Source: Candidatus Endomicrobiellum glyptotermitis
GTDB lineage: Bacteria; Elusimicrobiota; Endomicrobiia; Endomicrobiales; Endomicrobiaceae
Direction: 5' to 3'
Length of the DNA stretch: 64,000 bases
NCBI GenBank assembly: GCA_031267715.1
Contig: JAIRYQ010000002.1
Location: 62,001 to 126,000 of the forward strand
Shown here: one piece after another, positions 28,236 through 38,518 of the stretch
How the letters are laid out: the number at the start of each line of letters is the position of its first letter
How positions within the stretch are numbered: position 1 is the first letter of the stretch
The notes under the pieces: model-generated
Databases searched by the model: none
Seen by the model: the letters and a program-made list of their open reading frames with translations, nothing else
Told to the model about the DNA's origin: nothing
Position numbers and translations under genes: made by a program

Positions 28236-29501
28236 TTGAATTACTTAATTAAAACACTAGGTTGTCAGGTAAATGTGTGTGATTCCGATAAACTCGACTC
28301 TGCTTTTTCGGCTTGTGGAGCTTGCAAAGTAGATAGTCTTTTAGATGCGGATGTATTTGTACTAAATACTTGCTCCGTAAGAATGCAATCTGAACAGAAA
28401 ACTTTTTCTTATCTTGGGAGAGTAGAAGAACTTAAACAACAAAATTTAGATATGAAAGTAGTTGTTATGGGTTGTGTTGCTGAAAGGCTCGGTTATGATA
28501 TTAAGAAGCGCTTTAAGAGTGTTGATTTAGTTATAGGTACAAAAGATGTTGATGATAGTATTTCTAAGATTATGGATTTATGTTATTTAAAAGTCTCTCT
28601 TAAAAAAATAATTCCCAATGTTAGCCCTAGATCTCAAATTGTAAGTCATATTACTATTATGAAAGGTTGTAATAATTATTGCTCTTATTGTATAGTTCCG
28701 TTTGTGAGAGGAGTTGAGAAAAGTTTTGACTATAATACAGTGATAAATGAGTGTTCTTTGGTTGTAAAAAATGGTGCTAGGGAAATAATACTTTTGGGGC
28801 AAAATGTAAGTTCGTATAAGCATAGAAATGTAGACTTTTCCTTATTGCTGAAAAGTGTTGCATTGATAAAAAATCTTAAAAGAATTAGATTTACAACAAA
28901 TCATCCTAAAGATTTAAATGATGACTTGATAAATGTTATAGCTACAAATCCAAAAACGTGTCCACATGTCCATCTTCCTATGCAGTCTGCGTCTAATAAG
29001 ATTCTTCAGTCAATGAATAGAAGGTATACTTATGAGTATTATCTAGCTTTGATCGAGAAGTTAAGAGTTGCTGTGCCTGATATAGAGATAACTACTGATA
29101 TTATAGTAGGGTTTCCAGGTGAAACTGATGAAGACTTTGAGTGTACATTAAGTGCAGTGAAAGCTATAAGGTTTAGCGGATTGTATGTCTTTAAATATTC
29201 GCCGCGCCCTAATACAAGGGCATTTGAAATGAGTGATAATGTGTCTACGATAGAGAAAAAGAGACGGCATGCTATCATACTTAAAGAATCAAATAAAATT
29301 TCCGCTGAAATTGCTTTAAAAATGGTGGGAAGTAACTGCCAAGTTTTAGTTGAAAAAATTTGGAATAATTTTATGGAGGCAAGAACAAGAAACGGACGCA
29401 AAGTTTTTCTAAAGATTAATAAAGAATATTTTGGTAAGATCATTAATGTTGTTATAAAAGAAGCAAAAGTAAATTCATTGTTTGGTGATGTAATAGGTTA
29501 A
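28236..29501 (+). CDS. miaB: tRNA-2-methylthio-N6-dimethylallyladenosine synthase
   Basis: About 421 residues from TTG 28236, where the family N-terminus (YLIKTLGCQVN) begins; the frame stays open upstream to 28149 without family similarity. Auxiliary-cluster cysteines are in GCQVN, LNTCSVR and VMGCVAERL. The radical-SAM motif CNNYCSYC and a C-terminal TRAM-like region follow. NTCSVR and the KTFSYLGRV segment fit MiaB better than RimO or MtaB. It methylthiolates A37 of tRNAs already modified by MiaA (34747). TATAAT at 28227-28232 overlaps the proposed start region, so the start is uncertain. Confidence 0.88.
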   Translation: MNYLIKTLGCQVNVCDSDKLDSAFSACGACKVDSLLDADVFVLNTCSVRMQSEQKTFSYLGRVEELKQQNLDMKVVVMGCVAERLGYDIKKRFKSVDLVIGTKDVDDSISKIMDLCYLKVSLKKIIPNVSPRSQIVSHITIMKGCNNYCSYCIVPFVRGVEKSFDYNTVINECSLVVKNGAREIILLGQNVSSYKHRNVDFSLLLKSVALIKNLKRIRFTTNHPKDLNDDLINVIATNPKTCPHVHLPMQSASNKILQSMNRRYTYEYYLALIEKLRVAVPDIEITTDIIVGFPGETDEDFECTLSAVKAIRFSGLYVFKYSPRPNTRAFEMSDNVSTIEKKRRHAIILKESNKISAEIALKMVGSNCQVLVEKIWNNFMEARTRNGRKVFLKINKEYFGKIINVVIKEAKVNSLFGDVIG

Positions 29502-29574
29502 TTTTTATTTATTTCTGCTTAAAGTCCTGTAATTTTATTAAGAGTAATTTTCTGCATAGAGTTATATGGAGTAA

Positions 29575-30210
29575 ATGTATTTGGTGTTATATATGAAAGA
29601 ATTTATCGCGGTTGCAATTACAATTTTTGTGGTATTTATTATCTTTAGGTTTGAGAGCAAAGTTAAACTATTTAGTGAAAAATTTAATAAAAATCCATAT
29701 GAAAGCTATATTGTTAAATATTCTGATTATTTTGGTGTTGATTCTTTGCTTGTAAAAGTTGTCATGAAAAAGGAATCCAACTTGTCTCATAATGTTGTTT
29801 CAAATAAAGGTGCAGTGGGTCTCATGCAAATAATGCCTAAAACGGCTTTGGAGATTGCAAAACAATTAAATATTATGAATTATTCAAATAGTAAACTCAA
29901 AGAGGTTGAAATAAATATAATGTTTGGGATATATTATTTACGAAGACTTTTAAACCACTACAATAATAATTTAATTTTGGCCTTGGCTGCGTATAATGCT
30001 GGGTTAGGGAATGTTGAAAATTGGTACAGTAAAAATCATCTACTTGCTGAAAAAATAAGTGAAATATCTTTTAAAGAAACAAGAAATTACGTTCGATCTG
30101 TAATATTTACTTATAAAGTATATAAGTTTTTATATGCCTTTAAGAATTGGGTATGCTTTAAAAAATATAAAAATAAATTTAACTTTCGAAGTAATAGTGT
30201 TTTTAATTAA
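29575..30210 (+). CDS. Lytic murein transglycosylase (SLT domain), membrane-anchored
   Basis: 211 residues. A hydrophobic N-terminal segment (AVAITIFVVFIIF) is a signal anchor. The SLT fold follows with catalytic Glu in KKESNLSHNVVSNKGAVG, then LMQIMPKTALE and LALAAYNAGLGNVENW. It would cleave peptidoglycan in the periplasm. GGAG lies three bases before ATG 29575; an in-frame ATG at 29593 is an alternative start. No partner gene points to a specific function. Confidence 0.88.
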   Translation: MYLVLYMKEFIAVAITIFVVFIIFRFESKVKLFSEKFNKNPYESYIVKYSDYFGVDSLLVKVVMKKESNLSHNVVSNKGAVGLMQIMPKTALEIAKQLNIMNYSNSKLKEVEINIMFGIYYLRRLLNHYNNNLILALAAYNAGLGNVENWYSKNHLLAEKISEISFKETRNYVRSVIFTYKVYKFLYAFKNWVCFKKYKNKFNFRSNSVFN

Positions 30211-30322
30211 ATAGAAATTCAGTAAAGCCGTACATTTTTTAATAGTTTTTGTCTACTATAGGAAAGTATTTAAAATTGTTTAGAAAAAGTTAAGATATAG
30301 TCTTTTTTGGGGATATGGGAGT

Positions 30323-32878
30323 GTGAGAATTAAAAAGTCTTTTGAGAAGATAACGCCTTTGATGCAGCAATACCTGGATATTAAAACTAAATATCTCAAT
30401 GAGGTGCTTTTTTTTCGTCTAGGTGATTTTTATGAGATGTTTAGTGATGATGCAGTAAAGGTGGCGCCCATTCTCGAGGTTGTACTTACACAGAGAAACG
30501 GTATCCCAATGTGCGGAGTTCCTTATCATTCAGCAAACTCTTATATAAGAAAACTTATAACAAAGGGGTTGAAAGTCGCTATTTGCGAACAACTTGATGT
30601 ACCTGGAAATGCAAAAGGCATTGTAAAACGCGGAGTCACGAAAGTCATAACTCCCGGGACAGTTTTAGAAGATATTCTTTTGGAATCAAAGAAAAATAAC
30701 TTTTTAATGTCTCTAGCTATTGACGATGTCTTGTTGTCTACTGCATTTGCTGTGGCTGACATATCAACTGGCGATTTTTTTACTTCTAAAATAACGTTAA
30801 AATCTGTTGAAACCGAGATATTAAAATATAATCCAGGAGAGCTTGTTATATCTTCTCTTAGTATGCGGAATAGATTAATCTCAGATTTTTTAGTAAAAAT
30901 TAAAATTCCCATTTCTGATGTAAGCGACTTATTTTTTAATGCTGAAAATGCTAAAAAAATGATATGCGACGTTTTTGGCAACGATGCCATAAAAGAATTT
31001 AGACTTAACAAAAGAGAAATAATTTGTGCTTGCGGAGCATTACTTGCTTACATAAAAGAAGTACAACCGCGAAGTGTTAGTATCTTTTTAAATATAAAAT
31101 ACATAAACAATTCGAATTTTATGTATTTAGATAGCCTTGCGATAAAAAATCTTGAACTTTTTAGCTCTATATCAAATAAAAAAACCACAAACTCATTACT
31201 TTCTGTGGTGGATTCTACAAAGACACCTATGGGAGCAAGAACTATACGACAGTGGCTTATAAAGCCGCTTTTAGATATTTCAAAAATTGAATATCGTCAA
31301 AGTGTTATAAAATTTTTTATAGATAATTCAAATCTGAGAAAAAAGGTGGTTGAAAAATTAGAGACTGTCTCAGATATTGAAAGAATAGTTGCAAGAATTG
31401 CTTCCGGTAATGCAAATCCTAAAGATATGACGGCGCTAAAGTATTCCCTAGAGGCGTTTAATGATATTTCTAAAATTATAAAGTGTGTGAATTTGTTGGA
31501 TTTTAATATCCCTGATAATAACCAAGTGATAAATAAAATTTCATTGTATTTGCTCGATGAGCCTTCAATGTCTTTAAAAGATGGAAATGTAATTAGAAGT
31601 GGTGTTAATGATGAACTCGATGAATTGAGAAAAATATCTGCTGATGCGAAGTTTTATATATCTAATTTAGAGATTAAAGAAAGATCCTTGTCTGGAATAG
31701 GTAGCCTTAAAATAGGCTATACTTCAGTATTTGGCTATTATATAGAAATTAGTAAGTCAAATATTGCACGGGCACCTAAGCATTATATTCGCAAGCAAAC
31801 CGTTGTGACTGGCGAGAGATATGTGACAGAAGAACTAAAAACTCTTGAAGAAAAAATATTGTCTGCTCAAGAAAAAATCTTAATACTTGAAAGTAATATA
31901 TTCAGTACTTTAAGACTAGAAATATCTACTTTTAGCTCTAATATTTTAAAGACTTCGCAAATTATTTCAGAGATTGACATTTTTTGTGGTTTTGCTTCAA
32001 ATGCATTGGAATACAATTATTCCTGTCCTAAAATTTTACCTGACAGAGACCTTTCTATTGAAGGTGGCAGGCATCCCGTGTTGGAAAGAGTATTGAAAAG
32101 TGGCGAATTTACAGCAAATGATATTTTATTTAAAGATTCTTCGGGTATAATGATACTTACGGGGCCAAACATGTCTGGAAAATCTACTTATTTGAGACAA
32201 ACAGCACTTATTGTAATTATGGCACAAATCGGATCTTTTGTTCCAGCCCATAGAGCTGAGATAGGACTTATTGACAGAATATTTACAAGGATAGGGGCAG
32301 GGGATAATCTTGCAGGTGGTGAGTCGACTTTTATGGTAGAAATGACGGAAACAGCAAATATTTTAAATCAATATACAGAAAGAAGTCTTATTATTCTTGA
32401 CGAAGTAGGAAGGGGAACATCAACTTATGATGGAATAGCTATTGCCTGGGCAATTATAGAATTTCTCGCAATGGATAGAAGAAAGTCAAAAGTGCTTTTT
32501 GCGACACATTATTTTGAACTTACTGGACTTTCTAAGATGTTTAAAGAAGTAGTAAATTATAGTGTTAGTGTTAAAGAATGGAATAACGAGGTTGTATTTT
32601 TACACAAAATAGTGCAAGGCAGTGCGGATAAGTCTTATGGGATATATGTTGCAAAAATTGCTGGGATACCGAGTCAAGTTATTAAAAAAGCTTACAGTAT
32701 TTTAAGTAAATTGGAGATAAATTCTATCAGTCCAAAATATGATGATAATCTGCAATTTAAATTTTTTTCTACCAATAAATCTCAGATTCTAGAAGAATTA
32801 AAAAGTATTGATATGAATACTTTAAATCCTATGGAAGCATTTAATTTGTTATGTACTTGGAGAAAGCGATATGAATGA
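30323..32878 (+). CDS. mutS: DNA mismatch repair protein MutS
   Basis: 851 residues, almost identical in length to E. coli MutS. The mismatch-reading F-x-E motif is F36-Y37-E38, and the ATPase domain has GPNMSGKSTYLRQ and DEVGRGTSTYDG. It recognises mismatches and recruits MutL, encoded 86 bases downstream. The start is GTG 30323 with GGGGA about nine bases upstream. Retention of intact mutSL is notable in a genome with this much gene decay. Confidence 0.97.
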   Translation: MRIKKSFEKITPLMQQYLDIKTKYLNEVLFFRLGDFYEMFSDDAVKVAPILEVVLTQRNGIPMCGVPYHSANSYIRKLITKGLKVAICEQLDVPGNAKGIVKRGVTKVITPGTVLEDILLESKKNNFLMSLAIDDVLLSTAFAVADISTGDFFTSKITLKSVETEILKYNPGELVISSLSMRNRLISDFLVKIKIPISDVSDLFFNAENAKKMICDVFGNDAIKEFRLNKREIICACGALLAYIKEVQPRSVSIFLNIKYINNSNFMYLDSLAIKNLELFSSISNKKTTNSLLSVVDSTKTPMGARTIRQWLIKPLLDISKIEYRQSVIKFFIDNSNLRKKVVEKLETVSDIERIVARIASGNANPKDMTALKYSLEAFNDISKIIKCVNLLDFNIPDNNQVINKISLYLLDEPSMSLKDGNVIRSGVNDELDELRKISADAKFYISNLEIKERSLSGIGSLKIGYTSVFGYYIEISKSNIARAPKHYIRKQTVVTGERYVTEELKTLEEKILSAQEKILILESNIFSTLRLEISTFSSNILKTSQIISEIDIFCGFASNALEYNYSCPKILPDRDLSIEGGRHPVLERVLKSGEFTANDILFKDSSGIMILTGPNMSGKSTYLRQTALIVIMAQIGSFVPAHRAEIGLIDRIFTRIGAGDNLAGGESTFMVEMTETANILNQYTERSLIILDEVGRGTSTYDGIAIAWAIIEFLAMDRRKSKVLFATHYFELTGLSKMFKEVVNYSVSVKEWNNEVVFLHKIVQGSADKSYGIYVAKIAGIPSQVIKKAYSILSKLEINSISPKYDDNLQFKFFSTNKSQILEELKSIDMNTLNPMEAFNLLCTWRKRYE

Positions 32879-32964
32879 ATTTTGTAATTAGACTAAATGA
32901 TGAGATGCAGAAAGAAATAATGTTAAAGAAGTTAAAATCAGTGAGTTGTTGAAAAGAAACTAAA

Positions 32965-34740
32965 ATGTCAATAAATATTCTATCGTATGATACAGTTAAT
33001 AAAATAGCTGCGGGTGAGGTGATTGAGCGTCCCTTAAATGTTATTAAAGAGCTTGTAGAAAATTCTTTAGATGCTTTTGCTTCTTCTATTATCGTTGAAA
33101 TATTAGGGGCTGGAAAAAAACTTATAAGGATTTCTGATGACGGCTTTGGTATGAGTAAGAAAGATTTAGAACTTTCTATATTGAGACATACCACAAGTAA
33201 AATTAGAGATTTTAATGATTTGTCAAAAATTCGTTCATTAGGGTTTAGAGGTGAAGCTCTTGCTTCTATAATAATTGTTTCAAATTTTAGAATAAAAACT
33301 AGAAAAAAATATGAATTTTCTGGCTGGGAACTTTCGTCAAATGGTGGTAAAAACGTTAAAGTTGCTCCATGGTCTGGAGCGGAAGGAACAATATCAGAAG
33401 TTGAAGATTTGTTTTTTAATACTCCAGCTAGACAAAAATTTTTGAAAAGTGATTCTACGGAACGTTCAAGGATTATAGGTTCGCTTGAGGAAATGGCTCT
33501 TGCAAATCACGACGTAGCTTTTAAAATGCTTTCTGAAAATAAAACGATTTTTTTTGCCTCTAAAACAAATAGTAAAATAGAGAGGTTTTCAGATATTTTA
33601 AGTAAGGATTTTTCAGAAGCGGTTAAAAACGTAAAGTTCAATCATTCTAAGATTTCATTCGATATTTATTTTACAGGGAGGGATTACCAATTATCTAGTA
33701 GAAGGTATCAATATCTTTTTGTAAATTCTAGGCCGGTGAATTATCCTAAGTGGCTTACACATTGTGTTTATCAGGTATATAAAGAATTAATTCAGAGTGA
33801 CAAGCATCCAGGAATATTAATTTACGTTGATATAAGTCCATCTGAAATTGATGTGAATATACATCCGACAAAAAGGGAAGTGAAATTTGTAAATGAAAGC
33901 AGTATATATGATATGCTTTTGAAGTTGTTAAGAAATGCTCTTATTTCACATGAACATTCTAAAATACCTACAAATTCCAAAATGAATGATAATATATCTA
34001 GTTCTGATAAACATTATGGCGAGTATGCTTCAAGCTGTTTTTTGACAAATAAATCCACACTTGAGCCCAATTCTAATTACACTGCTTTAAAACAAATTTA
34101 TGGCATGGGTAAACACGCTAATACTGTTGTAAAAGAAAAATTTTCACAAGAGGAATTTTTTGGAAATAATATGAGATTTGTTGGACAAATCTTTGGTACT
34201 TATATTGTTATTGAGAGCGAAGGGGATTTGTGTGTTTTTGATCAACATGCTGTTGCGGAAAGAGTTAAATATGAGCTTTATCTTTCTCAAATAGAAGATC
34301 AAGCTATTAAAGTTCAGCAAGTGTCTATGCCTGGAAGTTTTGACTTACCTCAGAGTTTTTCTGAGCTTCTTAAGACGAATATAGCTTTTTTTAATGAGCT
34401 TGGAATAATCGTTGAAGAGTTTGGACAAAATTCTTTTAGAATTACAGCATATCCAGCGTTGCTTGGAGATGTATCAATAGAGCATGTAGTTAGGACAATA
34501 GTATCAGATATTGAAAATGATAAAACTGTGAAAGGAATAAAACAGATTGAAGATAAGATTATTCGTTCAGCATGTCGTGCAAGCGTAAGGGCTGGTGATA
34601 GTGTTACGCTTGCTGAAGCTGAGAGTTTAATAGATAGCCTGTTTAATAAGTGCAAACTCCCCTTTACATGTCCTCATGGCAGACCTGTAGTATATAGGAT
34701 ATCTCTGAAGGAATTAGATAAATTCTTTAAAAGGAGATAG
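32965..34740 (+). CDS. mutL: DNA mismatch repair protein MutL with endonuclease motif
   Basis: 591 residues. The N-terminal GHKL ATPase has NKIAAGEVIERP, ELVENSLDA, DDGFGM and RGEALASI. The C-terminal domain carries the metal endonuclease motif DQHAVAERVKYE, with CRASVRAGD and CPHGRPVVY completing the zinc/metal site. It is therefore a nicking MutL of the non-E. coli type, consistent with a MutH-independent pathway. The ATG has no strong ribosome site. Confidence 0.97.
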   Translation: MSINILSYDTVNKIAAGEVIERPLNVIKELVENSLDAFASSIIVEILGAGKKLIRISDDGFGMSKKDLELSILRHTTSKIRDFNDLSKIRSLGFRGEALASIIIVSNFRIKTRKKYEFSGWELSSNGGKNVKVAPWSGAEGTISEVEDLFFNTPARQKFLKSDSTERSRIIGSLEEMALANHDVAFKMLSENKTIFFASKTNSKIERFSDILSKDFSEAVKNVKFNHSKISFDIYFTGRDYQLSSRRYQYLFVNSRPVNYPKWLTHCVYQVYKELIQSDKHPGILIYVDISPSEIDVNIHPTKREVKFVNESSIYDMLLKLLRNALISHEHSKIPTNSKMNDNISSSDKHYGEYASSCFLTNKSTLEPNSNYTALKQIYGMGKHANTVVKEKFSQEEFFGNNMRFVGQIFGTYIVIESEGDLCVFDQHAVAERVKYELYLSQIEDQAIKVQQVSMPGSFDLPQSFSELLKTNIAFFNELGIIVEEFGQNSFRITAYPALLGDVSIEHVVRTIVSDIENDKTVKGIKQIEDKIIRSACRASVRAGDSVTLAEAESLIDSLFNKCKLPFTCPHGRPVVYRISLKELDKFFKRR

Positions 34741-34746
34741 CTGTTT

Positions 34747-35631
34747 TTGTTATTGAATGTGAACAAGAATATAAAAATAATAGTTGTTTCCGGACCGACT
34801 GCAAGTGGGAAAACAAAAAAAGCTGTTGAGATTTGCAAAGAGAGAAATGGTGAAATAATTTCGTGTGACTCAAGACAGGTTTACAAATATTTAAATATTG
34901 GTTTAAATAAAGAGGGTACTCTTTTGCGGAGTGGATTTCGTGAGATTAATGGAGTTTTACAACATCTAACCGACATTATAAATCCCGATCAAACTTATAG
35001 CGTTGCGAATTTTGTAGAAGATGCTGATTTGAAGATTACTGAAATTCTTAGAAAAGGAAAAATTCCAGTTATAGCAGGTGGAACGGGGTTGTACATTAAA
35101 TCTTTGCTTTACGGACTTGACAAAATGCCTAAAACTAATAGAGATTTAAGGGACGAGTTGAAGACTAAATCTCATATTGAACTATATGATAGACTGTTAA
35201 AACTAGATCCAGAATCCGCTGAAAAAAATAAGAACAACCCACAGAGATTGTTAAGAGCACTTGAAGTGAATATACTCTCTGGAAAAACCTTGCAAGAGCA
35301 TTTTAAAATTAAAAATCCAAGATATAAATTCAATCATTACAGTATTTTTATTGAGAAGAATATTCTTTACAACAAGATTGATGAAAGATGTATGTGTATG
35401 ATTAAAAATGGAATGATTGAAGAAACACAAAAAATTTTGGATATGGGTTTTAATGAGAGTTGCTTTGCACTAAGTGCTATAGGATATGGTCATGTTGTAC
35501 AATATCTCGATGGAAAAATGTCGCGAGAAGATTTAATTTTAGAATTTTCAAAAGATACAAGGCATTATGCTAAGCAGCAAATCACGTGGTTCAGATCACA
35601 GCCTGACATAGAGTTTATAAATGAAAAATAA
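34747..35631 (+). CDS. miaA: tRNA dimethylallyltransferase
   Basis: 294 residues. P-loop GPTASGKT near the N-terminus, DSRQVYKYLNIG with the catalytic Asp, and AGGTGLYIKSLLYG are family hallmarks. It adds a dimethylallyl group to A37 of tRNAs reading UNN codons, giving the substrate of MiaB. TTG 34747 is six bases after the mutL stop, with AAGGAG at 34731-34736. Its end overlaps murJ by 11 bases. Confidence 0.95.
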   Translation: MLLNVNKNIKIIVVSGPTASGKTKKAVEICKERNGEIISCDSRQVYKYLNIGLNKEGTLLRSGFREINGVLQHLTDIINPDQTYSVANFVEDADLKITEILRKGKIPVIAGGTGLYIKSLLYGLDKMPKTNRDLRDELKTKSHIELYDRLLKLDPESAEKNKNNPQRLLRALEVNILSGKTLQEHFKIKNPRYKFNHYSIFIEKNILYNKIDERCMCMIKNGMIEETQKILDMGFNESCFALSAIGYGHVVQYLDGKMSREDLILEFSKDTRHYAKQQITWFRSQPDIEFINEK

Positions 35632-37162
35632 AATATTAACAAAATACGCCGGGAAGGTGGCTTTAGGAACTCTGCTTTCCAGGGTTTTAGGCTACACAAG
35701 GGATATGCTCGTAGCCAATTTGTTTGGTACAGGTATGTTTGCTGATGCTTTTTATGCAGCGGTTAGGATTCCTAATCTTTTTAGGCGTGTATTTGGAGAA
35801 GGCTCTTTTTCAGCAGCATTTATACCGATATTTAACAAATATTTAAACGAAAAAGAAAGGACATCAACTCAAAATTTTTTAAATGCAGTGTTTTCGTCTC
35901 TATTTTTAATACTTATTATTGTATCTGTTTTAGGCATGTTTTTTGCACCTGTTTTTACAAAAATATTTGCTGGGGGTTTTTTAGATAATCCTGCAAAAAT
36001 GCAACTTACTATGAAAATTACAAGACTTATGTTTCCATTTATTTTTTTTATATGCCTTGCCGCTTTTTTGCTTGCTATACTCAACACTTTGTATTCGTTT
36101 TTTTTACCAGCACTTGCACCAGCGGCGTTAAGTTTCTCAGAAATTCTTTATATTTTTTTTATTGCTCCTGTAATTGTTTCTGGCAGCCAAATTAAAGGAC
36201 TTGCAGTAAGTGTTATTGCAGGGGGTGTGCTACATTTTTTTATACAGTACCCAAGGCTTAAAAGTTTGGGTTGGAATTTAAGATTCAAACTTAATTTAAA
36301 GCATCCCGGTGTGAGAAAAATTATGTTTCTTATGATACCTTCAATAATAGGTTTATCCGCAGATCAGGTAAATGCACTAGTTGATAGTAGATGTGCCTCT
36401 TCTTTAGGGCAGGGTTCTGTGTCGGCGCTTTATTATTCTAATAGACTTATGCAAATGCCGCTGGGAATTTTTGGAATTGCACTTGCAACAGTATCACTTC
36501 CTATAATGTCAAATGCTTATTTAAAAAATGATATGTTAAGTTTTAAGGGGTCTCTTAGCTATTCTATAAGATTTGCAATTTTTACTTTATTTCCTTCAGC
36601 AATAGGATTGATGGTTATTGGGTTACCTGTAGTTAAGCTCTTATTTGAGCATGGCAAATTTGACGCTTTAGGATCAATTACGACAAACAATACTTTGTTT
36701 TATTACTCTCTGGGACTTCCTGCTTACGCTTTAGTAAAAATTTTCGCGAACGCTTTTTACTCGTTTCAAGATACAAAAACTCCAGCCAAAACAGCAATAT
36801 GGACTATGATTTTACATATTGTATTATGTTTCGTGCTAATGTATCAAATAGGTGTAGGTGGACTTGCACTTGCGACGTCTTTATCGAGCTATTTTAATTT
36901 ATTACTACTCATCATATATCTTAAGAAACGTATAGGTAAGCTTAACCGTAAGCAAATATTGTTTTCATTTTTAAAAACTTTGTTAGCATCTGTTATTATG
37001 GGTATTGTGTCTTATAATGTATGTAAAATTTCTGATAATTTGTTTATATCAGTTCCCATTTCTATAGTTTCAGGTATAACGATATTTATTTTAGTTTTAT
37101 ATACTTTAAAATCTGAAGAGTTAAAGACAATTCTCTCAAATGTTGTTTCTGGCAAAACATGA
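35621..37162 (+). CDS. murJ: Lipid II flippase MurJ (MviN)
   Basis: 513 residues with about 14 hydrophobic helices, the standard MOP-superfamily size. Near the N-terminus TLLSRVLGYTRDMLVANLFG and ADAFYAAVRIPNLFRRVFGEG are diagnostic of MurJ. It flips the peptidoglycan precursor lipid II across the inner membrane, so a peptidoglycan wall is being made. It overlaps miaA upstream and uvrC downstream (four bases). Confidence 0.96.
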   Translation: MKNKILTKYAGKVALGTLLSRVLGYTRDMLVANLFGTGMFADAFYAAVRIPNLFRRVFGEGSFSAAFIPIFNKYLNEKERTSTQNFLNAVFSSLFLILIIVSVLGMFFAPVFTKIFAGGFLDNPAKMQLTMKITRLMFPFIFFICLAAFLLAILNTLYSFFLPALAPAALSFSEILYIFFIAPVIVSGSQIKGLAVSVIAGGVLHFFIQYPRLKSLGWNLRFKLNLKHPGVRKIMFLMIPSIIGLSADQVNALVDSRCASSLGQGSVSALYYSNRLMQMPLGIFGIALATVSLPIMSNAYLKNDMLSFKGSLSYSIRFAIFTLFPSAIGLMVIGLPVVKLLFEHGKFDALGSITTNNTLFYYSLGLPAYALVKIFANAFYSFQDTKTPAKTAIWTMILHIVLCFVLMYQIGVGGLALATSLSSYFNLLLLIIYLKKRIGKLNRKQILFSFLKTLLASVIMGIVSYNVCKISDNLFISVPISIVSGITIFILVLYTLKSEELKTILSNVVSGKT

Positions 37163-38454
37163 AGAATAGTAGACTTATGCAAACCCCCAAACTCCCTGGA
37201 GTTTATATGATGTGCGACGGGGCCGATAATATTATATATATTGGCAAAGCAAAAAACCTTAAGAACAGAATTTCGTCGTATTTTAATGCTGATATAGATT
37301 CTAAAGCCACTGCTATTATTGCACACATGCGAAAGATAAACTATATTTTATGTACTTCCGAAAGAGAAGCATTGATAATTGAAAGACAACTGATAAACAA
37401 AATTAAACCACATTTTAATTTTATGTGGAAAGATGATAAATCTTACCCTTATATTAGATTTTCAATAAATGAAGATTTTCCGCAGTTGACGTTTACAAGA
37501 AGAAAATTTGAAGATTCAGCTTTATATTTTGGTCCTTATCCGCAATTCTTCTATATGAAAAAACTTATTCGATGGCTTAAGAGAGTTTTTAAAATTCGAC
37601 CATGCAAAATAGATCTGTTTGAGGGGTTTCTTCCTAAGAAAAAAAATGTTAAATCTTGCCTTTATTATCATACAGAAATGTGTTATGGTCCGTGCCTTGG
37701 TAAAATTGCATCGGAAGAATATAAGCAAAAAATTAAGGGAATTGAGTTGTTCTTAAATGGTAAGTTTAAAAAACTGGAAAATGAGTGGAAAGAACAGATG
37801 TCCGATTTAAGTGCAAATATGTGTTACGAGGATGCAAAAGAAATAAGAGATAGACTTTATGCATTACAGAGTATGTCTGAAAGAGTTATGATAAATGAAG
37901 TTACTCGAGAGGAAATGAATCAGTCTATCAAAAGAGCGGATAGTATAAATGAATTGAAGAGTTTTCTGGGACTAAGATGTCAACCCGCGATAATAGAAGG
38001 ATTTGATAATTCAAATATACATGGAATAGATGCTGTAGCTTCTATGGTTAGGTTCCAAAATGGAATTGCTGATAAAAAAAATTACAGAAGATTTAGAATT
38101 AAGACGGTATATGGTATAGATGACTTTGCAAGTATAAAAGAGGTTGTCTTTAGGAGGTGTTTATCGTTAATAAGAAAAAATGAAAAGATGCCGGATTTAA
38201 TTTTAGTTGATGGTGGGAAGGGTCAACTTAAATCTGCATTAAGTGCACTTAGGGAACTTCAGTTGCGGATTCCTGCGATTTCACTTGCAAAAAGTAATGA
38301 AGAGATTTTTTTACAAAATAAAGATGAACCTCTAATTTTAAGTAGACGTTCAGAGGCTCTTAAACTTTTACAATCCGTTAGAGATGAGGCTCATAGATTT
38401 GCCCTAAGTTATCATAGAAAACTTAGAGTGAAAAGTTTTTTTAATTCTCTTTGA
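37159..38454 (+). CDS. uvrC: Shortened UvrC-like excinuclease subunit
   Basis: 431 residues against about 600 for typical UvrC. Present: the GIY-YIG nuclease (GVYMM, IIYIG and Glu in EREALIIERQL), the cysteine-containing linker, a UVR motif (CYEDAKEIRDRLYAL) that contacts UvrB, and the RNase H-like second nuclease with Asp in GFDNSN, LILVDGGKGQL and the final His in HRFALSYHRK. Missing: about 110 residues between the UVR motif and the second nuclease domain, and the entire C-terminal helix-hairpin-helix domain. The frame is clean and both catalytic sites look intact, so it is probably functional. It begins four bases inside murJ. Confidence 0.9.
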   Translation: MKNSRLMQTPKLPGVYMMCDGADNIIYIGKAKNLKNRISSYFNADIDSKATAIIAHMRKINYILCTSEREALIIERQLINKIKPHFNFMWKDDKSYPYIRFSINEDFPQLTFTRRKFEDSALYFGPYPQFFYMKKLIRWLKRVFKIRPCKIDLFEGFLPKKKNVKSCLYYHTEMCYGPCLGKIASEEYKQKIKGIELFLNGKFKKLENEWKEQMSDLSANMCYEDAKEIRDRLYALQSMSERVMINEVTREEMNQSIKRADSINELKSFLGLRCQPAIIEGFDNSNIHGIDAVASMVRFQNGIADKKNYRRFRIKTVYGIDDFASIKEVVFRRCLSLIRKNEKMPDLILVDGGKGQLKSALSALRELQLRIPAISLAKSNEEIFLQNKDEPLILSRRSEALKLLQSVRDEAHRFALSYHRKLRVKSFFNSL

Positions 38455-38518
38455 CATTAGCTAGAATTGTTTTTAGGAAAATGTTACGAAAAAAATACCG
38501 AAAAATATTATAGAGAAA

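Noticed and set aside
28227-28236. TGGTATAAT as the promoter of miaB with a leaderless TTG start
   Set aside because: The TTG is only three bases after the -10, too close for initiation at the start codon, so this does not fit the seven-base pattern.
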